64,000 nucleotides of DNA from Pantoea sp. At-9b (GTDB lineage: Bacteria > Pseudomonadota > Gammaproteobacteria > Enterobacterales > Enterobacteriaceae): the NCBI RefSeq assembly GCF_000175935.2, contig NC_014841.1, positions 62,001 through 126,000 of the forward strand, written 5' to 3'. Position numbers and translations under genes: made by a program. Below are positions 43,473-54,459 of this stretch, in pieces. A model generated the notes under the pieces. It had not been told where the DNA came from, did no database searches, and saw only the letters and a program-made list of their open reading frames with translations. Numbering within the stretch: position 1 is the first letter of the stretch; every line of letters begins with the position of its first letter.

Positions 43473-43871
43473 TTATTTTTGGTACTGTTCGTCGGTCACT
43501 TTTTCCATCCAGTCCACCGGGCTGCCATTCAGTGATTCGGCAATCGCGATATGTGTCATGGCATTATCTGGCGTTGCACCGTGCCAGTGTTTTACCCCTT
43601 CCGGAATAAAAACGATATCGCCCTGATTCATCACCACGGTTTCTTCGCCTTCACACTGAATCCAGCCCTGGCCGTGGGTGATAATCAGTGTTTGCCCCAA
43701 TGGGTGGGTATGCCACGCGGTACGTGCTCCGGGTTCGAAGGTCACGGTTGCGCCCCCGACCCGTGCTGATTCCGTCCCGCTGAAGGGCGCATCGATTCTG
43801 ACCGTACCGGTGAAATACTCTTCCGGGCCCTGACGTGAGGGGACGGAGCCATTAGCGATAATTTTCAACAT
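43473..43871 (-). CDS. Cupin-domain protein, manganese hydroxynitrile lyase-like
   Basis: A 132-residue single-domain cupin. The metal ligands are the two His of [18 protein letters not shown], a Gln/Glu, and the later His of KHWHGATP. The length and the [29 protein letters not shown] and [15 protein letters not shown] blocks match the (R)-mandelonitrile lyase-like cupins, which may cleave or form cyanohydrins; other cupins cannot be excluded. A link to the nitrile-type cluster at the window start is tempting but unproven. Confidence 0.75.
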   Translation of the reverse strand: MLKIIANGSVPSRQGPEEYFTGTVRIDAPFSGTESARVGGATVTFEPGARTAWHTHPLGQTLIITHGQGWIQCEGEETVVMNQGDIVFIPEGVKHWHGATPDNAMTHIAIAESLNGSPVDWMEKVTDEQYQK

Positions 43872-44028
43872 GTGATGTTCCTCTATTCGTTGTTCACGAG
43901 TGATGCGATCACTGTAGCAAAGGCGGCGTTAAGTGATTAGATAGCCTAATGCGATTGGACCTATGAACATTACTCATGAGTTCTAAGGTGACAGCCAGCC
44001 GGTGACGCGGGCTGGCTGCTCGGGGTGA

Positions 44029-47000
44029 TTACACGAGGATGTCGTCGTCCTCATCGTCGCGGGACTTGCCGCCAAAGCGGTTACGTACCACCACAAAAAA
44101 TACCGGTACAAAATAGATAGCCAACAAGGTTGCCGCCACCATCCCGCCGATGACCCCGGTGCCGACGGCGTTCTGTGCACCAGAACCCGCACCGGAGCTG
44201 AGTGCCAGCGGCAGGACACCAAGGATAAACGCCAGTGAGGTCATCAGAATCGGGCGCAGACGCATACGAGCCGCCTCCAGCGTGGCTTCCACCACACCTT
44301 TGCCTTCTTTCTCGATCTGGTCTTTGGCGAATTCGACAATCAGGATGGCGTTCTTCGCTGACAGGCCGATGGTGGTCAGCAGGCCAACCACGAAGTAAAC
44401 ATCGTTATTCAGCCCACGCAACAGGGTGGCGACCAGCGCACCAAACACACCCAGTGGCACCACCAGCATCACCGAGAATGGAATCGACCAACTCTCGTAC
44501 AACGCTGCCAGGCACAGGAACACCACAATCAGTGACAGCGCGTACAGTGCCGGAGCCTGCTCGCCGGTCATGCGTTCCTGGTACGACATACCCGTCCAGT
44601 CATAACCGACGCCGGGTGGCAGTTGTTTCGCCAGCTGTTCCATCAGTGCCATCGCTTCGCCCGAGCTTTTACCCGCTGCTGGCTGACCGAGGATTTCCAG
44701 TGAAGACAAACCGTTATAACGCTCCAGGCGCGGTGAGCCGTACACCCACTCAGCCGTCGAGAAACTGGCAAAAGGTACCATCTTGCCGTTGCTGGCGCGC
44801 ACGTACCAATTGTCGAGATCCTTCGGCATCATGCGATAAGGCGCATCGCTCATCACGTAGACCTTCTTCACCCTGCCGTGGTCAACGAAGTCGTTGACAT
44901 AGCTGCCGCCCCAGGCGCTGCTCAGGGTGGTATTGATGTCGGAGAGATCCACGCCCAACGCCGTGGCTTTTTCCTGGTCAACATTCAGCTTGTATTGTGG
45001 GCTATCTTCCATACCGTTCGGGCGCACCGCCACCAGCGTGTCGGGATGCTGACGTGCCAGCTCCAGCAGTTTGTTACGCGCTGCGACCAGTTTGTCATGC
45101 CCAAGGCTACCCTGGTCAATTAACTCAAAATCGAAGCCGGTGGCGTTACCCAGCGCAATGATTGGTGGCAGGTTAAAGGCCACGACATTACCGTCCATAA
45201 TGTTGCTGAACGCCTTCGCGGCACGGCTGACAATGCCGTCTACCTTGTTCTCCTCCCCCGGACGCTGTGACCAGTCCTTCAGGCCGATAAAGGCGATCCC
45301 GACGTTTTGACCCCGTCCGGCAAAACCGAAGCCGTTCACCGTCAGTACGTTCTCAACGTTGTTTTTCTCGTTCTTCAGATAGTAATCATTCACCTGATCC
45401 AGCACCGCCTGAGTACGTTCCTGCGTCGCACCGGCAGGCAGGATGGCCTGGGTGGCGAGCACGCCCTGGTCTTCCGACGGCAGGAACGAGGTGGGCAGAC
45501 GCATAAACAACACCGCCATACCCGCGACCAGCACGCCGTAAATCAACAGATAACGTCCACTGCGATGTAACATGCGGGCGACGCTGTTGGTGTAATGATG
45601 GGCGCTTTGATCGAATTTGCGGTTAAACCAACCAAACAGCCCACGATGCTGGCCGTGACTGCCGGGTTTGACCGGTTTCAGGATGGTGACGCACAGCGCC
45701 GGGGTGAGGATCAGCGCCACCAGCACCGACAGCACCATCGCCGAAACAATGGTGATCGAGAACTGACGATAGATCACGCCGGTACTGCCACCAAAGAACG
45801 CCATCGGTACAAACACCGCCGACAACACCAGTGCAATGCCGACCAGCGCGCCCTGGATCTGCCCCATCGATTTACGTGTCGCGGCTTTTGGCTTCAGACC
45901 TTCTTCAGCCATCACACGCTCCACGTTCTCCACCACCACGATGGCGTCATCCACCAACAGGCCAATCGCCAGCACCATCCCGAACATCGTCAGCGTGTTG
46001 ATCGAATAGCCGAAGGCGGCGAGGATGCCGAAGGTGCCAAGCAACACCACCGGCACGGCGATGGTCGGGATCAATGTGGCGCGGAAGCTCTGCAAAAACA
46101 GATACATCACCAGGAACACCAGCACGATGGCTTCGAATAACGTTTTCACCACCTCGTGGATCGAGATGCTGATAAACGGCGTGGTGTCGTAGGGATACAC
46201 CACCTTCAGGCCCTGTGGAAAGTAGGGTTTCAGCTCATCGATTTTCGCGCGGATGGCATTGGCGGTGTCCAGCGCGTTAGCGCCTGCCGCCAGCTGAATG
46301 CCTAACGCTGACGCAGGTTTACCATTGATCTTGACGACAAAGTTATAGTTCTCGCCGCCGCGTTCGATACGCGCCACATCATGCAGTCGCACCTGTGAAC
46401 CATCGCTGTTGACTTTCAGCAGGATGTTACCGAACTCTTCCGGCGAGGTAAGACGGGTCTGGGCAATGATCGAAGCATTCAACTGCTGACCTTTTACCGG
46501 CGGCGCGCCACCCAACTGGCCCGCGGCGATCTGCGCATTCTGGGTTTCGATCATGTTCATCACATCGACCGGCGTCAGTTGGTAGTTGTTCAGCTTGTTG
46601 GGATCGAGCCAGATGCGCATCGCGTATTGCGAACCAAACAGCGTGGTGTCACCCACGCCATTGATACGGCTGATGGGGTCTTTCAGGTTAGCTGCCACGT
46701 AGTCGGCGATGTCTTCCATACTCATGCGGCCGGTGTCATCAACAAAACCCGGCACGAGGAAGAACACGCTGGAGGACTTGCGCACCGTGATGCCTTGCTG
46801 CTGCACTTCCTGCGGCAGCAGCGGGGTAGCGAGCTGCAATTTGTTCTGCACCTGCACCTGAGCGATATCCGGGTCAGTGCCGTTTTCAAACGACAGCGTC
46901 AGTTGCAGCGTACCGGACGAATCGCTGGTGGAGGACATATACATCAGGCCATCCAGCCCGCTCATGTTCTGCTCAATCACCTGAGTCACGCTGTTCTGCA

Positions 47001-47169
47001 AGGTGGTGGCATCCGCCCCCGGATAGGTCGCGCGGATTTGCACTGAGGTAGGCGCAACGTCAGGGTACTGTTCCACCGGCAGCTTCAGGATCGATATTCC
47101 CCCGGCCAGCATGACGATAATCGCCAGCACCCAGGCAAAGATCGGGCGGTCAATAAAGAATCTGGACAT
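44029..47169 (-). CDS. RND multidrug efflux pump inner-membrane subunit (AcrB-like)
   Basis: A 1046-residue RND transporter. The N-terminal start [17 protein letters not shown] matches AcrB/AcrF, and the proton-relay Asp pair lies in [19 protein letters not shown]. Lys in [16 protein letters not shown] and the second-half TM helices are typical. It takes substrates from the periplasm and pairs with the adaptor protein encoded just upstream (1-base overlap). No outer-membrane channel gene is present, so it presumably uses TolC from elsewhere. It is a paralogue of AcrB rather than OqxB. Confidence 0.95.
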   Translation of the reverse strand: MSRFFIDRPIFAWVLAIIVMLAGGISILKLPVEQYPDVAPTSVQIRATYPGADATTLQNSVTQVIEQNMSGLDGLMYMSSTSDSSGTLQLTLSFENGTDPDIAQVQVQNKLQLATPLLPQEVQQQGITVRKSSSVFFLVPGFVDDTGRMSMEDIADYVAANLKDPISRINGVGDTTLFGSQYAMRIWLDPNKLNNYQLTPVDVMNMIETQNAQIAAGQLGGAPPVKGQQLNASIIAQTRLTSPEEFGNILLKVNSDGSQVRLHDVARIERGGENYNFVVKINGKPASALGIQLAAGANALDTANAIRAKIDELKPYFPQGLKVVYPYDTTPFISISIHEVVKTLFEAIVLVFLVMYLFLQSFRATLIPTIAVPVVLLGTFGILAAFGYSINTLTMFGMVLAIGLLVDDAIVVVENVERVMAEEGLKPKAATRKSMGQIQGALVGIALVLSAVFVPMAFFGGSTGVIYRQFSITIVSAMVLSVLVALILTPALCVTILKPVKPGSHGQHRGLFGWFNRKFDQSAHHYTNSVARMLHRSGRYLLIYGVLVAGMAVLFMRLPTSFLPSEDQGVLATQAILPAGATQERTQAVLDQVNDYYLKNEKNNVENVLTVNGFGFAGRGQNVGIAFIGLKDWSQRPGEENKVDGIVSRAAKAFSNIMDGNVVAFNLPPIIALGNATGFDFELIDQGSLGHDKLVAARNKLLELARQHPDTLVAVRPNGMEDSPQYKLNVDQEKATALGVDLSDINTTLSSAWGGSYVNDFVDHGRVKKVYVMSDAPYRMMPKDLDNWYVRASNGKMVPFASFSTAEWVYGSPRLERYNGLSSLEILGQPAAGKSSGEAMALMEQLAKQLPPGVGYDWTGMSYQERMTGEQAPALYALSLIVVFLCLAALYESWSIPFSVMLVVPLGVFGALVATLLRGLNNDVYFVVGLLTTIGLSAKNAILIVEFAKDQIEKEGKGVVEATLEAARMRLRPILMTSLAFILGVLPLALSSGAGSGAQNAVGTGVIGGMVAATLLAIYFVPVFFVVVRNRFGGKSRDDEDDDILV

Positions 47170-48329
47170 CAGTCAGCGTTTCCTGTGGAGGTAGAGGCAG
47201 TAATCGGGGTAACGGTCATACCGGGCTGGGCGCGCTGGACACCGGAGACAATCACACGCTCACCGGATTGCAGACCACCGGTGACGCGCCATTTGTCGCC
47301 TGCGGTTTGCGAGACGTTGATGGTGCGGACTTCCACCTTGTTATCACTGCCAACCACCAGCGCCGTGGCGTCACCGCGAGGTGTGCGGGTGACCGCCTGT
47401 TGCGGAATCAGCAGGGCGTTGGGGTCGGTGCCTTCATCCAGTCGTGCACGCACAAACATGCCGGGTAGCAGCGCGTGGTCCGGGTTAGGGACAATGGCAC
47501 GCAGAGTGATAGAGCCGGTGGTCTGATCGACGGTGACATCAGAAAACGCCAGCGTACCGTTATGGGGATAGACCGAGCCATCGCCGAGGATCACGCTGAC
47601 CAGCGCTTTACCGGCATTCTGGTGCAGGCGACCGGAGGCCAGTTCCTGTTGCAGACGCAGGAAATCCTGACTCGACTGGGTAACATCGACATACAGGGGG
47701 TCCAGTTGTTGCACGGTTGCCAGCGCATCGCTTTGCGCATCCTGCACCAGCGCGCCTTCGGTCACCGATGAGCGGCCAATACGCCCACTGATGGGCGAGG
47801 TGATGGTGCTCCAGGCGAGGTTGATGCGAGCCGTATCCAGCGCGGCATTGGCGGCATCCACCGCCGCGCGTGTCTGAGCTGCTGTCGCCTGCGCCTGATC
47901 ATAATCCTGACGGCTGATGTAATGTGTCCCGGTCAGCGAGCGATAGCGATTCAGGGTAACCTGCGCCATGCGCGCGTTGGCTTCTGCTTCATTCACGGCT
48001 GCCCGGGCATTGTTGTAGCTGGCGCGGAAGGGGGCCGGATCGATCTGGTACAGCGTCTGACCGGCAACCACGTCACTGCCTTCGGTGAAGGCGCGTTTTA
48101 AAATAATGCCGGAAACCTGCGGGCGAACTTCAGCCACACGATAGGCTGAGGTGCGTCCGGGGAGTTCAGTGGACACGGGGAGTGACTGGGTTGTCAGGGT
48201 CTGGACCTGCACCTCGGGCGCACTCTGCGCCTGAGCGGCCTGGCCTGTTGAATCATCACATCCTGTTAAATTTAAAATGACGAACGCGCATAGCAAAGCC
48301 AGAGGCTTAAGTGCCACGTTATGGGGCAT
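47169..48329 (-). CDS. RND efflux periplasmic adaptor (AcrA-like lipoprotein)
   Basis: A 386-residue membrane-fusion protein. The lipobox LTGC near residue 24 marks a lipid-anchored protein. The AcrA signature [26 protein letters not shown] is present in part, with [19 protein letters not shown] and [14 protein letters not shown] following. It links the pump to an outer-membrane channel. It is the second gene of a three-gene run: the regulator gene lies 36 bases upstream and the pump gene overlaps its stop. Confidence 0.94.
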   Translation of the reverse strand: MPHNVALKPLALLCAFVILNLTGCDDSTGQAAQAQSAPEVQVQTLTTQSLPVSTELPGRTSAYRVAEVRPQVSGIILKRAFTEGSDVVAGQTLYQIDPAPFRASYNNARAAVNEAEANARMAQVTLNRYRSLTGTHYISRQDYDQAQATAAQTRAAVDAANAALDTARINLAWSTITSPISGRIGRSSVTEGALVQDAQSDALATVQQLDPLYVDVTQSSQDFLRLQQELASGRLHQNAGKALVSVILGDGSVYPHNGTLAFSDVTVDQTTGSITLRAIVPNPDHALLPGMFVRARLDEGTDPNALLIPQQAVTRTPRGDATALVVGSDNKVEVRTINVSQTAGDKWRVTGGLQSGERVIVSGVQRAQPGMTVTPITASTSTGNAD

Positions 48330-48365
48330 TGTTATTTTCTCCCGGAAACCGGTAATGACGATGAG

Positions 48366-48716
48366 TTAAACCAGAAACGTTAAATGATGTGTTTTTAAAC
48401 GCCGCCACGTCGCGGGGGGCACATGGTATTTTCTGGCAAAAGAGCGGGTAAATGACTGCTGGGAGTCGTAACCATATTTAACGGAAATATCAATGACCGT
48501 CTCACGACTTTCGATTAAATCATGCGCGGCCATTTCCAGCTTTTTATCCCGAATATAGTTTCCTAAGCTGATATTCATGATGCGCTGGAACATCCTTTGC
48601 AGATGCCATTTTGAATAACCGGACCGCTGAGCAACTTCTTCTATCTTAAGGGGGCGGCGAATGTTTTCATCAATCCATGCAATTAAGTCATGGATGATAA
48701 TTTCGTGTCGATCCAT
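48366..48716 (-). CDS. AraC-family regulator, RamA/MarA/SoxS-like
   Basis: A 116-residue protein made of little more than the two helix-turn-helix motifs of the MarA class. It contains LKIEEVAQRSGYSKWHLQRMF and VIDISVKYGYDSQQSFTRSFARKYHVPPATWR, close to RamA and RarA. Such proteins bind marboxes and switch on efflux and stress genes. It lies directly upstream of the adaptor and pump genes, so it is probably in their operon and activates them. Levels would be expected to depend on its own expression. Confidence 0.9.
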   Translation of the reverse strand: MDRHEIIIHDLIAWIDENIRRPLKIEEVAQRSGYSKWHLQRMFQRIMNISLGNYIRDKKLEMAAHDLIESRETVIDISVKYGYDSQQSFTRSFARKYHVPPATWRRLKTHHLTFLV

Positions 48717-48877
48717 TTCAGCACCTTATTAATCACATTAAGATTAGCGATGAAGAAAGACGAAATAAAGTACAAGCGGAACGGGCAACCAACGCACCAG
48801 GGAACAGTATGCGCAACAAGACTAAGAGAATCTGGCAGTGAGCTTGTTCAGGGATATTTCGTCTTCAGAAGGGGCGA

Positions 48878-49132
48878 TTACTTATAAATTTCCGCTACGC
48901 CGTAAAGTTTATTTTCTCCGCCTGCGGCGATAATTTTCATCGAGGTGGCACCTTCGGCTTCAGCTTTGTCAGCGAGTTTATTGGTCAGGCCGTCGAGAGA
49001 ATAAGCACCTGATGCAGAAACCACACCGACTTTTTGTTTGCCCGCGGTGTCATGAATGACATCGACGGCGAAGGCACTGTTAACTGCCAAAAGGCTGGTC
49101 AGGACAAGGGCGGAAGCAATTAGTGTTTTCAT
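48878..49132 (-). CDS. DUF1471 periplasmic stress peptide (YdgH/BhsA/McbA-like)
   Basis: An 84-residue precursor with signal peptide MKTLIASALVLTSLLAVNSAFA and a mature domain that reads HDTAGKQKVGVVSASGAYSLDGL. It ends GGENKLYGVAEIYK, the BhsA/McbA-type C-terminus. Members influence biofilm, stress and copper or acid response. ATG 49132 is chosen over 49150 because GAGG sits 6 bases before it and the signal peptide starts there. It stands alone. Confidence 0.88.
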   Translation of the reverse strand: MKTLIASALVLTSLLAVNSAFAVDVIHDTAGKQKVGVVSASGAYSLDGLTNKLADKAEAEGATSMKIIAAGGENKLYGVAEIYK

Positions 49133-49396
49133 GGAAACCTCACATTTCATAAAGGGAATAACAAACCACGAAATAAGAGTATCATTACAAGATACATTTT
49201 ATTAGCGGCTAAAAATTTATAGCCGTTATGAGATGAATTCATCAATCACGCTACAAAAGGTTAAGTTTTGCGTTGAATCATGGCTTAGAACATGATGCCG
49301 GTCACAGAGGGTGAGTTTTAGCTGGTCAACTCGTGAGTAACTCACATATATTTCAGTTTATGTATAGCCGTCAAGGCCCGGCCTGACAAAAAATGA

Positions 49397-50305
<909 letters not shown>

Positions 50306-50310
50306 TGCGA

Positions 50311-50336
50311 AAGGGCAGTGGTTGGCCACTGCCCTT
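50311..50336. terminator. Bidirectional rho-independent terminator
   Basis: AAGGGCAGTGG and CCACTGCCCTT form an 11-bp stem with a 4-base loop, followed by ATTTTTT on the plus strand. It lies between the LysR stop and the convergent alcohol dehydrogenase stop. Confidence 0.85.
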
Positions 50337-50341
50337 ATTTT

Positions 50342-51397
50342 TTATGCCTTCAGTGAGGCAATATCGATAACAAAACGATACTTCACATCGCTTTTTAACA
50401 TGCGCTGCCACGCAGCATTAATATCCTGCATGTTGATCATTTCTACGTCTGACGTGATGCCATGCTCACCGCAGAAATCCATCATCTCCTGTGTTTCGGC
50501 AATGCCACCAATCACCGAACCGGCGACCGATTTACGACCCAGCACCAGCGGGGCGCTGTTCAGCACCGGGTCCAGATCGCCCAGATAACCCACCAGCACC
50601 AACGTGCCGTTTAACGCGAGGGTTGGAATATAGGGTTTCAGATCATGGACATAAGGTACGGTGTCGATAATCAGATCAAACTGGTTGTACACCGCCTGCA
50701 TCTGCGCGTCGTCAGTGGAAATCACGATATGCTCTGCACCCAGGCGACGAGCATCGTCAGTTTTATTTGGCGAACGGCTAAACAAGGTCACATCGGCACC
50801 CAGCGCCTTGGCAAATTTCAGCGCCATATGTCCCAGCCCACCGAGGCCCACTACAGCAACTTTGCTGCCCGGACCCACGTTCCAGTGACGCAGCGGAGAC
50901 CAGGTGGTGATACCGGCGCACAGCAGGGGCGCGGCGCTTTTCAGATCCAGACCTTCCGGTACTTTGACCACGAATTTTTCCGTGACCACGATTTTGTCCG
51001 AGTAACCGCCATAAGTTGGCATATGGTCATGACGATCAACGTCGTTATAGGTGAGGGTATTCCCTTCTTCACAATACTGCTCAAGGCCCTGTTCACAGGC
51101 GCTGCAATGCTGGCAGGAATCCACCATACAACCCACGCCGACATGGTCGCCAACGCTGAATTTTTTCACGGCTTTACCCACATGGGTGACGCGACCGATA
51201 ATTTCGTGGCCGGGCACCATCGGATATTTCGCGCCACCCCAATCGTTGTAAGCGTTGTGAATATCGGAGTGGCAAACGCCGCTGTAGAGGATCTCAATCA
51301 CAACGTCATTGTCGCGCGGATCGCGACGGACAAAATTATGCGGCACCAGGTCTTCTTTGGCAGCAAAAGCGGCATAGCCTTTTACATTTAAAGTCAT
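50342..51397 (-). CDS. Zinc-dependent NAD(P)-alcohol dehydrogenase (YahK/cinnamyl-type)
   Basis: A 351-residue medium-chain dehydrogenase. The catalytic zinc site appears in YSGVCHSDIHNAYNDWG and GHEIIGRV. The structural zinc site has four Cys in CMVDSCQHCSACEQG. The cofactor motif is GLGGLGHMALKFAK. It resembles YahK and cinnamyl-alcohol-type reductases of aldehydes. It is 24 bases downstream of the carboxymuconolactone-decarboxylase-like gene on the same strand, so the two are likely co-transcribed. Confidence 0.9.
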   Translation of the reverse strand: MTLNVKGYAAFAAKEDLVPHNFVRRDPRDNDVVIEILYSGVCHSDIHNAYNDWGGAKYPMVPGHEIIGRVTHVGKAVKKFSVGDHVGVGCMVDSCQHCSACEQGLEQYCEEGNTLTYNDVDRHDHMPTYGGYSDKIVVTEKFVVKVPEGLDLKSAAPLLCAGITTWSPLRHWNVGPGSKVAVVGLGGLGHMALKFAKALGADVTLFSRSPNKTDDARRLGAEHIVISTDDAQMQAVYNQFDLIIDTVPYVHDLKPYIPTLALNGTLVLVGYLGDLDPVLNSAPLVLGRKSVAGSVIGGIAETQEMMDFCGEHGITSDVEMINMQDINAAWQRMLKSDVKYRFVIDIASLKA

Positions 51398-51421
51398 TCT
51401 GTCTCTCCTGAAGGAATTCGA

Positions 51422-52078
51422 CTAACGTGCGCGGCTGACCATCACTTCATCTAATAGCTGCATACCGCGTTGGGCTTCACTGCTATTGACGGTATTGTCA
51501 TAGACCGCAAACAAGCTTTTAATTTGTTGTTCGCTCAGCCCGACATTCAGGCCGCCGCCAAGGTGTGCTTGCAATTGAGATTCCACCCCGCCAAGGCCGG
51601 TGAGCGCGGCAATGGTGGCGATCTCGCGATCCGCTAAACTGAGGTTGTCACGGGCAATCACGTCGGCAAAAAGATGTTCTTGCAAGAACAGGTTAATTTC
51701 TGGCAAGAATTCGATGAAATTCCCTTTCTCGGCTTTTAATTCGCGTCCGGCAATTAACGTCTGAATCTCGGTCCCTATCTCTTTACGAGATTTATCCTGC
51801 GGCAGGGGGGATGGGGCTTGTCCGACAGGATCGTGGATACCTCGTTCAGCACGTTGTTTCACCACGCTCATAAAGGTAGTAATACCATTCAGGCTTCTCG
51901 GGAATCCGGTGTAGGCATACATTTGCAGCAACACTTCCTTGACTTCATTAAGGGTCAGACCGGCGTCTAACCCTGCGTTGAGAGCCTGAGAAAGTGCGGG
52001 TAAATCACCTTTGGCAGTCCAGGCTGCAATGGGAACAATGGCTCGCTGGCTGGCATTGAGTGATGCTGTCGTATTCAT
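51422..52078 (-). CDS. Carboxymuconolactone decarboxylase-family protein
   Basis: A 218-residue protein with two CMD-like halves. The first contains ALNAGLDAGLTLNEVKEVLLQMYAYTGFPRSLNG in part and the second LSLADREIATIAALTGLGGVESQL. The CXXC motif of peroxiredoxin-like AhpD proteins is not seen, so it fits CMD-type proteins of unknown role. ATG 52078 is used rather than 52150, as the upstream residues are a poor signal-like run in a weak context. It precedes the alcohol dehydrogenase gene in a likely operon. Confidence 0.78.
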   Translation of the reverse strand: MNTTASLNASQRAIVPIAAWTAKGDLPALSQALNAGLDAGLTLNEVKEVLLQMYAYTGFPRSLNGITTFMSVVKQRAERGIHDPVGQAPSPLPQDKSRKEIGTEIQTLIAGRELKAEKGNFIEFLPEINLFLQEHLFADVIARDNLSLADREIATIAALTGLGGVESQLQAHLGGGLNVGLSEQQIKSLFAVYDNTVNSSEAQRGMQLLDEVMVSRAR

Positions 52079-52325
52079 ATTGGAGTGGCCTTTATAACCT
52101 GACGCATAGATAAGTCGTAGCGTCGCTATCAGCAGCAACGCGCCCTTCACCTTAAGATAAAAGTCTGAAATATTCAGCCCTTGATTACCGGTTTATGCTG
52201 AATGACGTTATGAATTGAACTCATCATTAATGCCGCAAAATGCTAATCCACTAACGCTTAATCTCTGCACTTTATCGGTTAATTAAAATATTTTTGTCTG
52301 GGACATGACGCTTGGGTGACGATAA

Positions 52326-53597
52326 ATGCGCTTTGATACATATTATCAATTTCTCAATGTCAGACCAAAAGAACTGAAAACGCTGGTATGGTCGCTGTTG
52401 TATGTTTTTTCTTTATTTGTTGCTTATTATCTTTTGCGTCCGGTTCGTGATGAATTAGGTGTGGCGGGAGGGATTAATAATCTTCCCTGGTTGTTCAGCG
52501 GTACGCTGGTAGCGATGTTGCTTTTGACACCATTATTTTCTTTTTTGGTAAAACGCTATCAGCGAATAACCGTCATCCGGCTTAGTTACCATTTTTTTGC
52601 CAGCAACTTGCTGCTGTTCTTTGTGTTGCTGCTACCTGCGTTCAATGAATATCGGGTCTGGACTGGACGGTTTTTCTTTATCTGGCTATCGGTATTCAAC
52701 CTGTTTGTCGTTTCCCTGTTTTGGTCCTTGATCGTCGATATTTTTACCTCCGAGCAGGGGATGCGACTCTTTGGCATGCTTTCCGCCGGGGCAACCCTGG
52801 GGGCGCTCATCGGATCGTCTCTGACCCTGGCTGCGGTAGAGCGCATTGACCAGCGTGGCCTGCTATTGCTGGCGTTTCTGCTGCTGGAAATCAGCCTGTT
52901 ATCAGCTCAGCGGGCCGCTGCTCACAGTTCAAATTTTGCCGGGGCAACAGCGGATCGCCCTGTTGGCGGCACGGTGCTGGCCGGGATCACCCACACCCTG
53001 CGGTCGCCTTATCTCGCTGGTATCGCCCTGTTTATGATGCTCTACAGTGTGACCTCCACCTTGCTCTATTTTGAGCAGGCAACCATCGCGGCCAATGCCT
53101 TTTCTGACCGTGCGTCACGTACCGCGTTTTTTGCCACCATCGATATGTGGGTCAATTTCTTCACCCTAATTGCACAGATCTTTTTCACCTCGCGGGCGCT
53201 GAAAGGGTTGGGTGTTTCTTTGACCCTGGCCATTTTGCCACTGGTGACGCTCGCAGGATTTTCGCTGCTACTGGCCTGCCCTTCGCTGCTTGTTTTTGTC
53301 GTATTCCAGGTCGCACGTCGCATCAGTAACTTCGCTTTCGCCCGCCCTGGCCGAGAAATTTTATTTACCCGCGTGGCAAAAGAAGAGCGCTATAAGTCGA
53401 AAAATTTCATCGATACGGTGGTGTATCGCCTTGGCGATCAGATGGGAAGTTGGAGCTATGCCGGGCTAATGGGATTGGCCGGGAGTGCCGGCCTGCTGGC
53501 CTATATCGCTATCCCGTTGTCTCTGGTATGGCTGGCACTGTCGGTCTGGCTGGGGCGTCAATCACCGTTAATTCCCCTCAACTCAGGAGGTGACTAA
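52326..53597 (+). CDS. NTP/NDP exchange-type transporter (MFS-like)
   Basis: A 423-residue polytopic protein with about 12 hydrophobic helices. The segments VRPKELKTLVWSLLYVFSLFVAYYLLRPVRDELG and FNLFVVSLFWSLIVDIFTSEQGMRLFGMLSAGATLGALIG (in parts) match the bacterial proteins annotated as NTP/NDP exchange transporters. Whether free-living members carry nucleotides is not shown. Its stop overlaps the ATG of the next gene by one base, so the two are tightly coupled. It is divergent from the CMD gene across a 247-base region. Confidence 0.78.
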   Translation: MRFDTYYQFLNVRPKELKTLVWSLLYVFSLFVAYYLLRPVRDELGVAGGINNLPWLFSGTLVAMLLLTPLFSFLVKRYQRITVIRLSYHFFASNLLLFFVLLLPAFNEYRVWTGRFFFIWLSVFNLFVVSLFWSLIVDIFTSEQGMRLFGMLSAGATLGALIGSSLTLAAVERIDQRGLLLLAFLLLEISLLSAQRAAAHSSNFAGATADRPVGGTVLAGITHTLRSPYLAGIALFMMLYSVTSTLLYFEQATIAANAFSDRASRTAFFATIDMWVNFFTLIAQIFFTSRALKGLGVSLTLAILPLVTLAGFSLLLACPSLLVFVVFQVARRISNFAFARPGREILFTRVAKEERYKSKNFIDTVVYRLGDQMGSWSYAGLMGLAGSAGLLAYIAIPLSLVWLALSVWLGRQSPLIPLNSGGD

Positions 53598-54334
53598 TGT
53601 CTCTCTCACGACGTCAACTGATTAAGTTAGCCGCAATCACAGGAGCAATGAGTATGTCAGGTAAAGTTATCGCCCAGCCAGATGGCACCGGAAAGGGGCA
53701 GCCGTTAAAAATTGGCGTCATCGGCGCAGGCTGGCTGGGAGGGACAGTGGCAAAACTGTGGGTTAAAGCCGGGCATCAGGTGATGTTCTCCACCCGGCAT
53801 CTGGATGAGCTGCGCCGCGAGATTGCGCCCCTGGGGGCCAATGCCAGCGTGGGAACCCCAGCCGAGGCGGCTGCATTTGGCGACATCCTGTTATTTGCCG
53901 TGCCCTATGACGCGTTGCCGCAACTCGGCCAGCAGCTCGCCACGGCGATGCAGGGAAAAATCGTGCTGGATGCCTGTAATCCTTCCGGCTGGCAGCAGAG
54001 CGCCCTCGCGCGTGAAGCCAACCACAACGGCGTGGCAGAGACCAGCCAGAAATTGTTGCCCGGCACTCGCTATGTTCGCGCATTCAGTGCCGTTGATGCG
54101 ACCGCCATTGAAGCGTCCGCCAGTGCCAGTCCGGCGAACAAGTTAGGTGTCCCGATCGCCAGTGACGATGCTGAGGCATTGCAGACCGTGGCGAAACTGG
54201 TTGAAGACGTCGGTTCTGTTCCGGTGATCACCGGAAATCTGGCGACGGCCCGCAGCTTCCAGCGTGGTGGCCCCGGTTTTCGGGCGAATACCAACGCCCC
54301 GGCGCTACGCGCTATTCTGCATGTGGATGTGTAG
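53597..54334 (+). CDS. Tat-exported NADPH-dependent F420-reductase-like protein
   Basis: A 245-residue protein. The N-terminal SRRQLIKLAAITGAMSM followed by KVIAQ is a twin-arginine signal peptide. The mature part begins IGVIGAGWLGGTVAKLW, the dinucleotide motif of the F420:NADP oxidoreductase/ProC-like fold, with FSTRHLDEL as a second-strand NADP-binding site. RxxGPGFRAN appears near the end. Family members are usually cytosolic, and enterobacteria lack F420, so the partner is unknown. It is coupled to the transporter gene by a TAATG overlap. Confidence 0.82.
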   Translation: MSLSRRQLIKLAAITGAMSMSGKVIAQPDGTGKGQPLKIGVIGAGWLGGTVAKLWVKAGHQVMFSTRHLDELRREIAPLGANASVGTPAEAAAFGDILLFAVPYDALPQLGQQLATAMQGKIVLDACNPSGWQQSALAREANHNGVAETSQKLLPGTRYVRAFSAVDATAIEASASASPANKLGVPIASDDAEALQTVAKLVEDVGSVPVITGNLATARSFQRGGPGFRANTNAPALRAILHVDV

Positions 54335-54459
54335 CGGCGCGATTTATGATCGCCACTCATAAACTCATGCTGATTATCCCTAAAGTCATTGCACGCCGGA
54401 ACGAGTATATTTTCCCCATCGACATTGTTGGTGAAACATAACTTACCTTCGGAGTGAAT

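Noticed and set aside
47169..48329. Assignment of the adaptor and pump as OqxAB
   Set aside because: The adaptor has the AcrA-type sequence [19 protein letters not shown] and the pump opens like AcrB, so they are AcrAB-like, despite the rarA-like gene order.
48690..48887. A 65-aa plus-strand frame overlapping the RamA-like regulator start
   Set aside because: It has no clear ribosome-binding site and overlaps both the regulator start and the DUF1471 stop; treated as a shadow.
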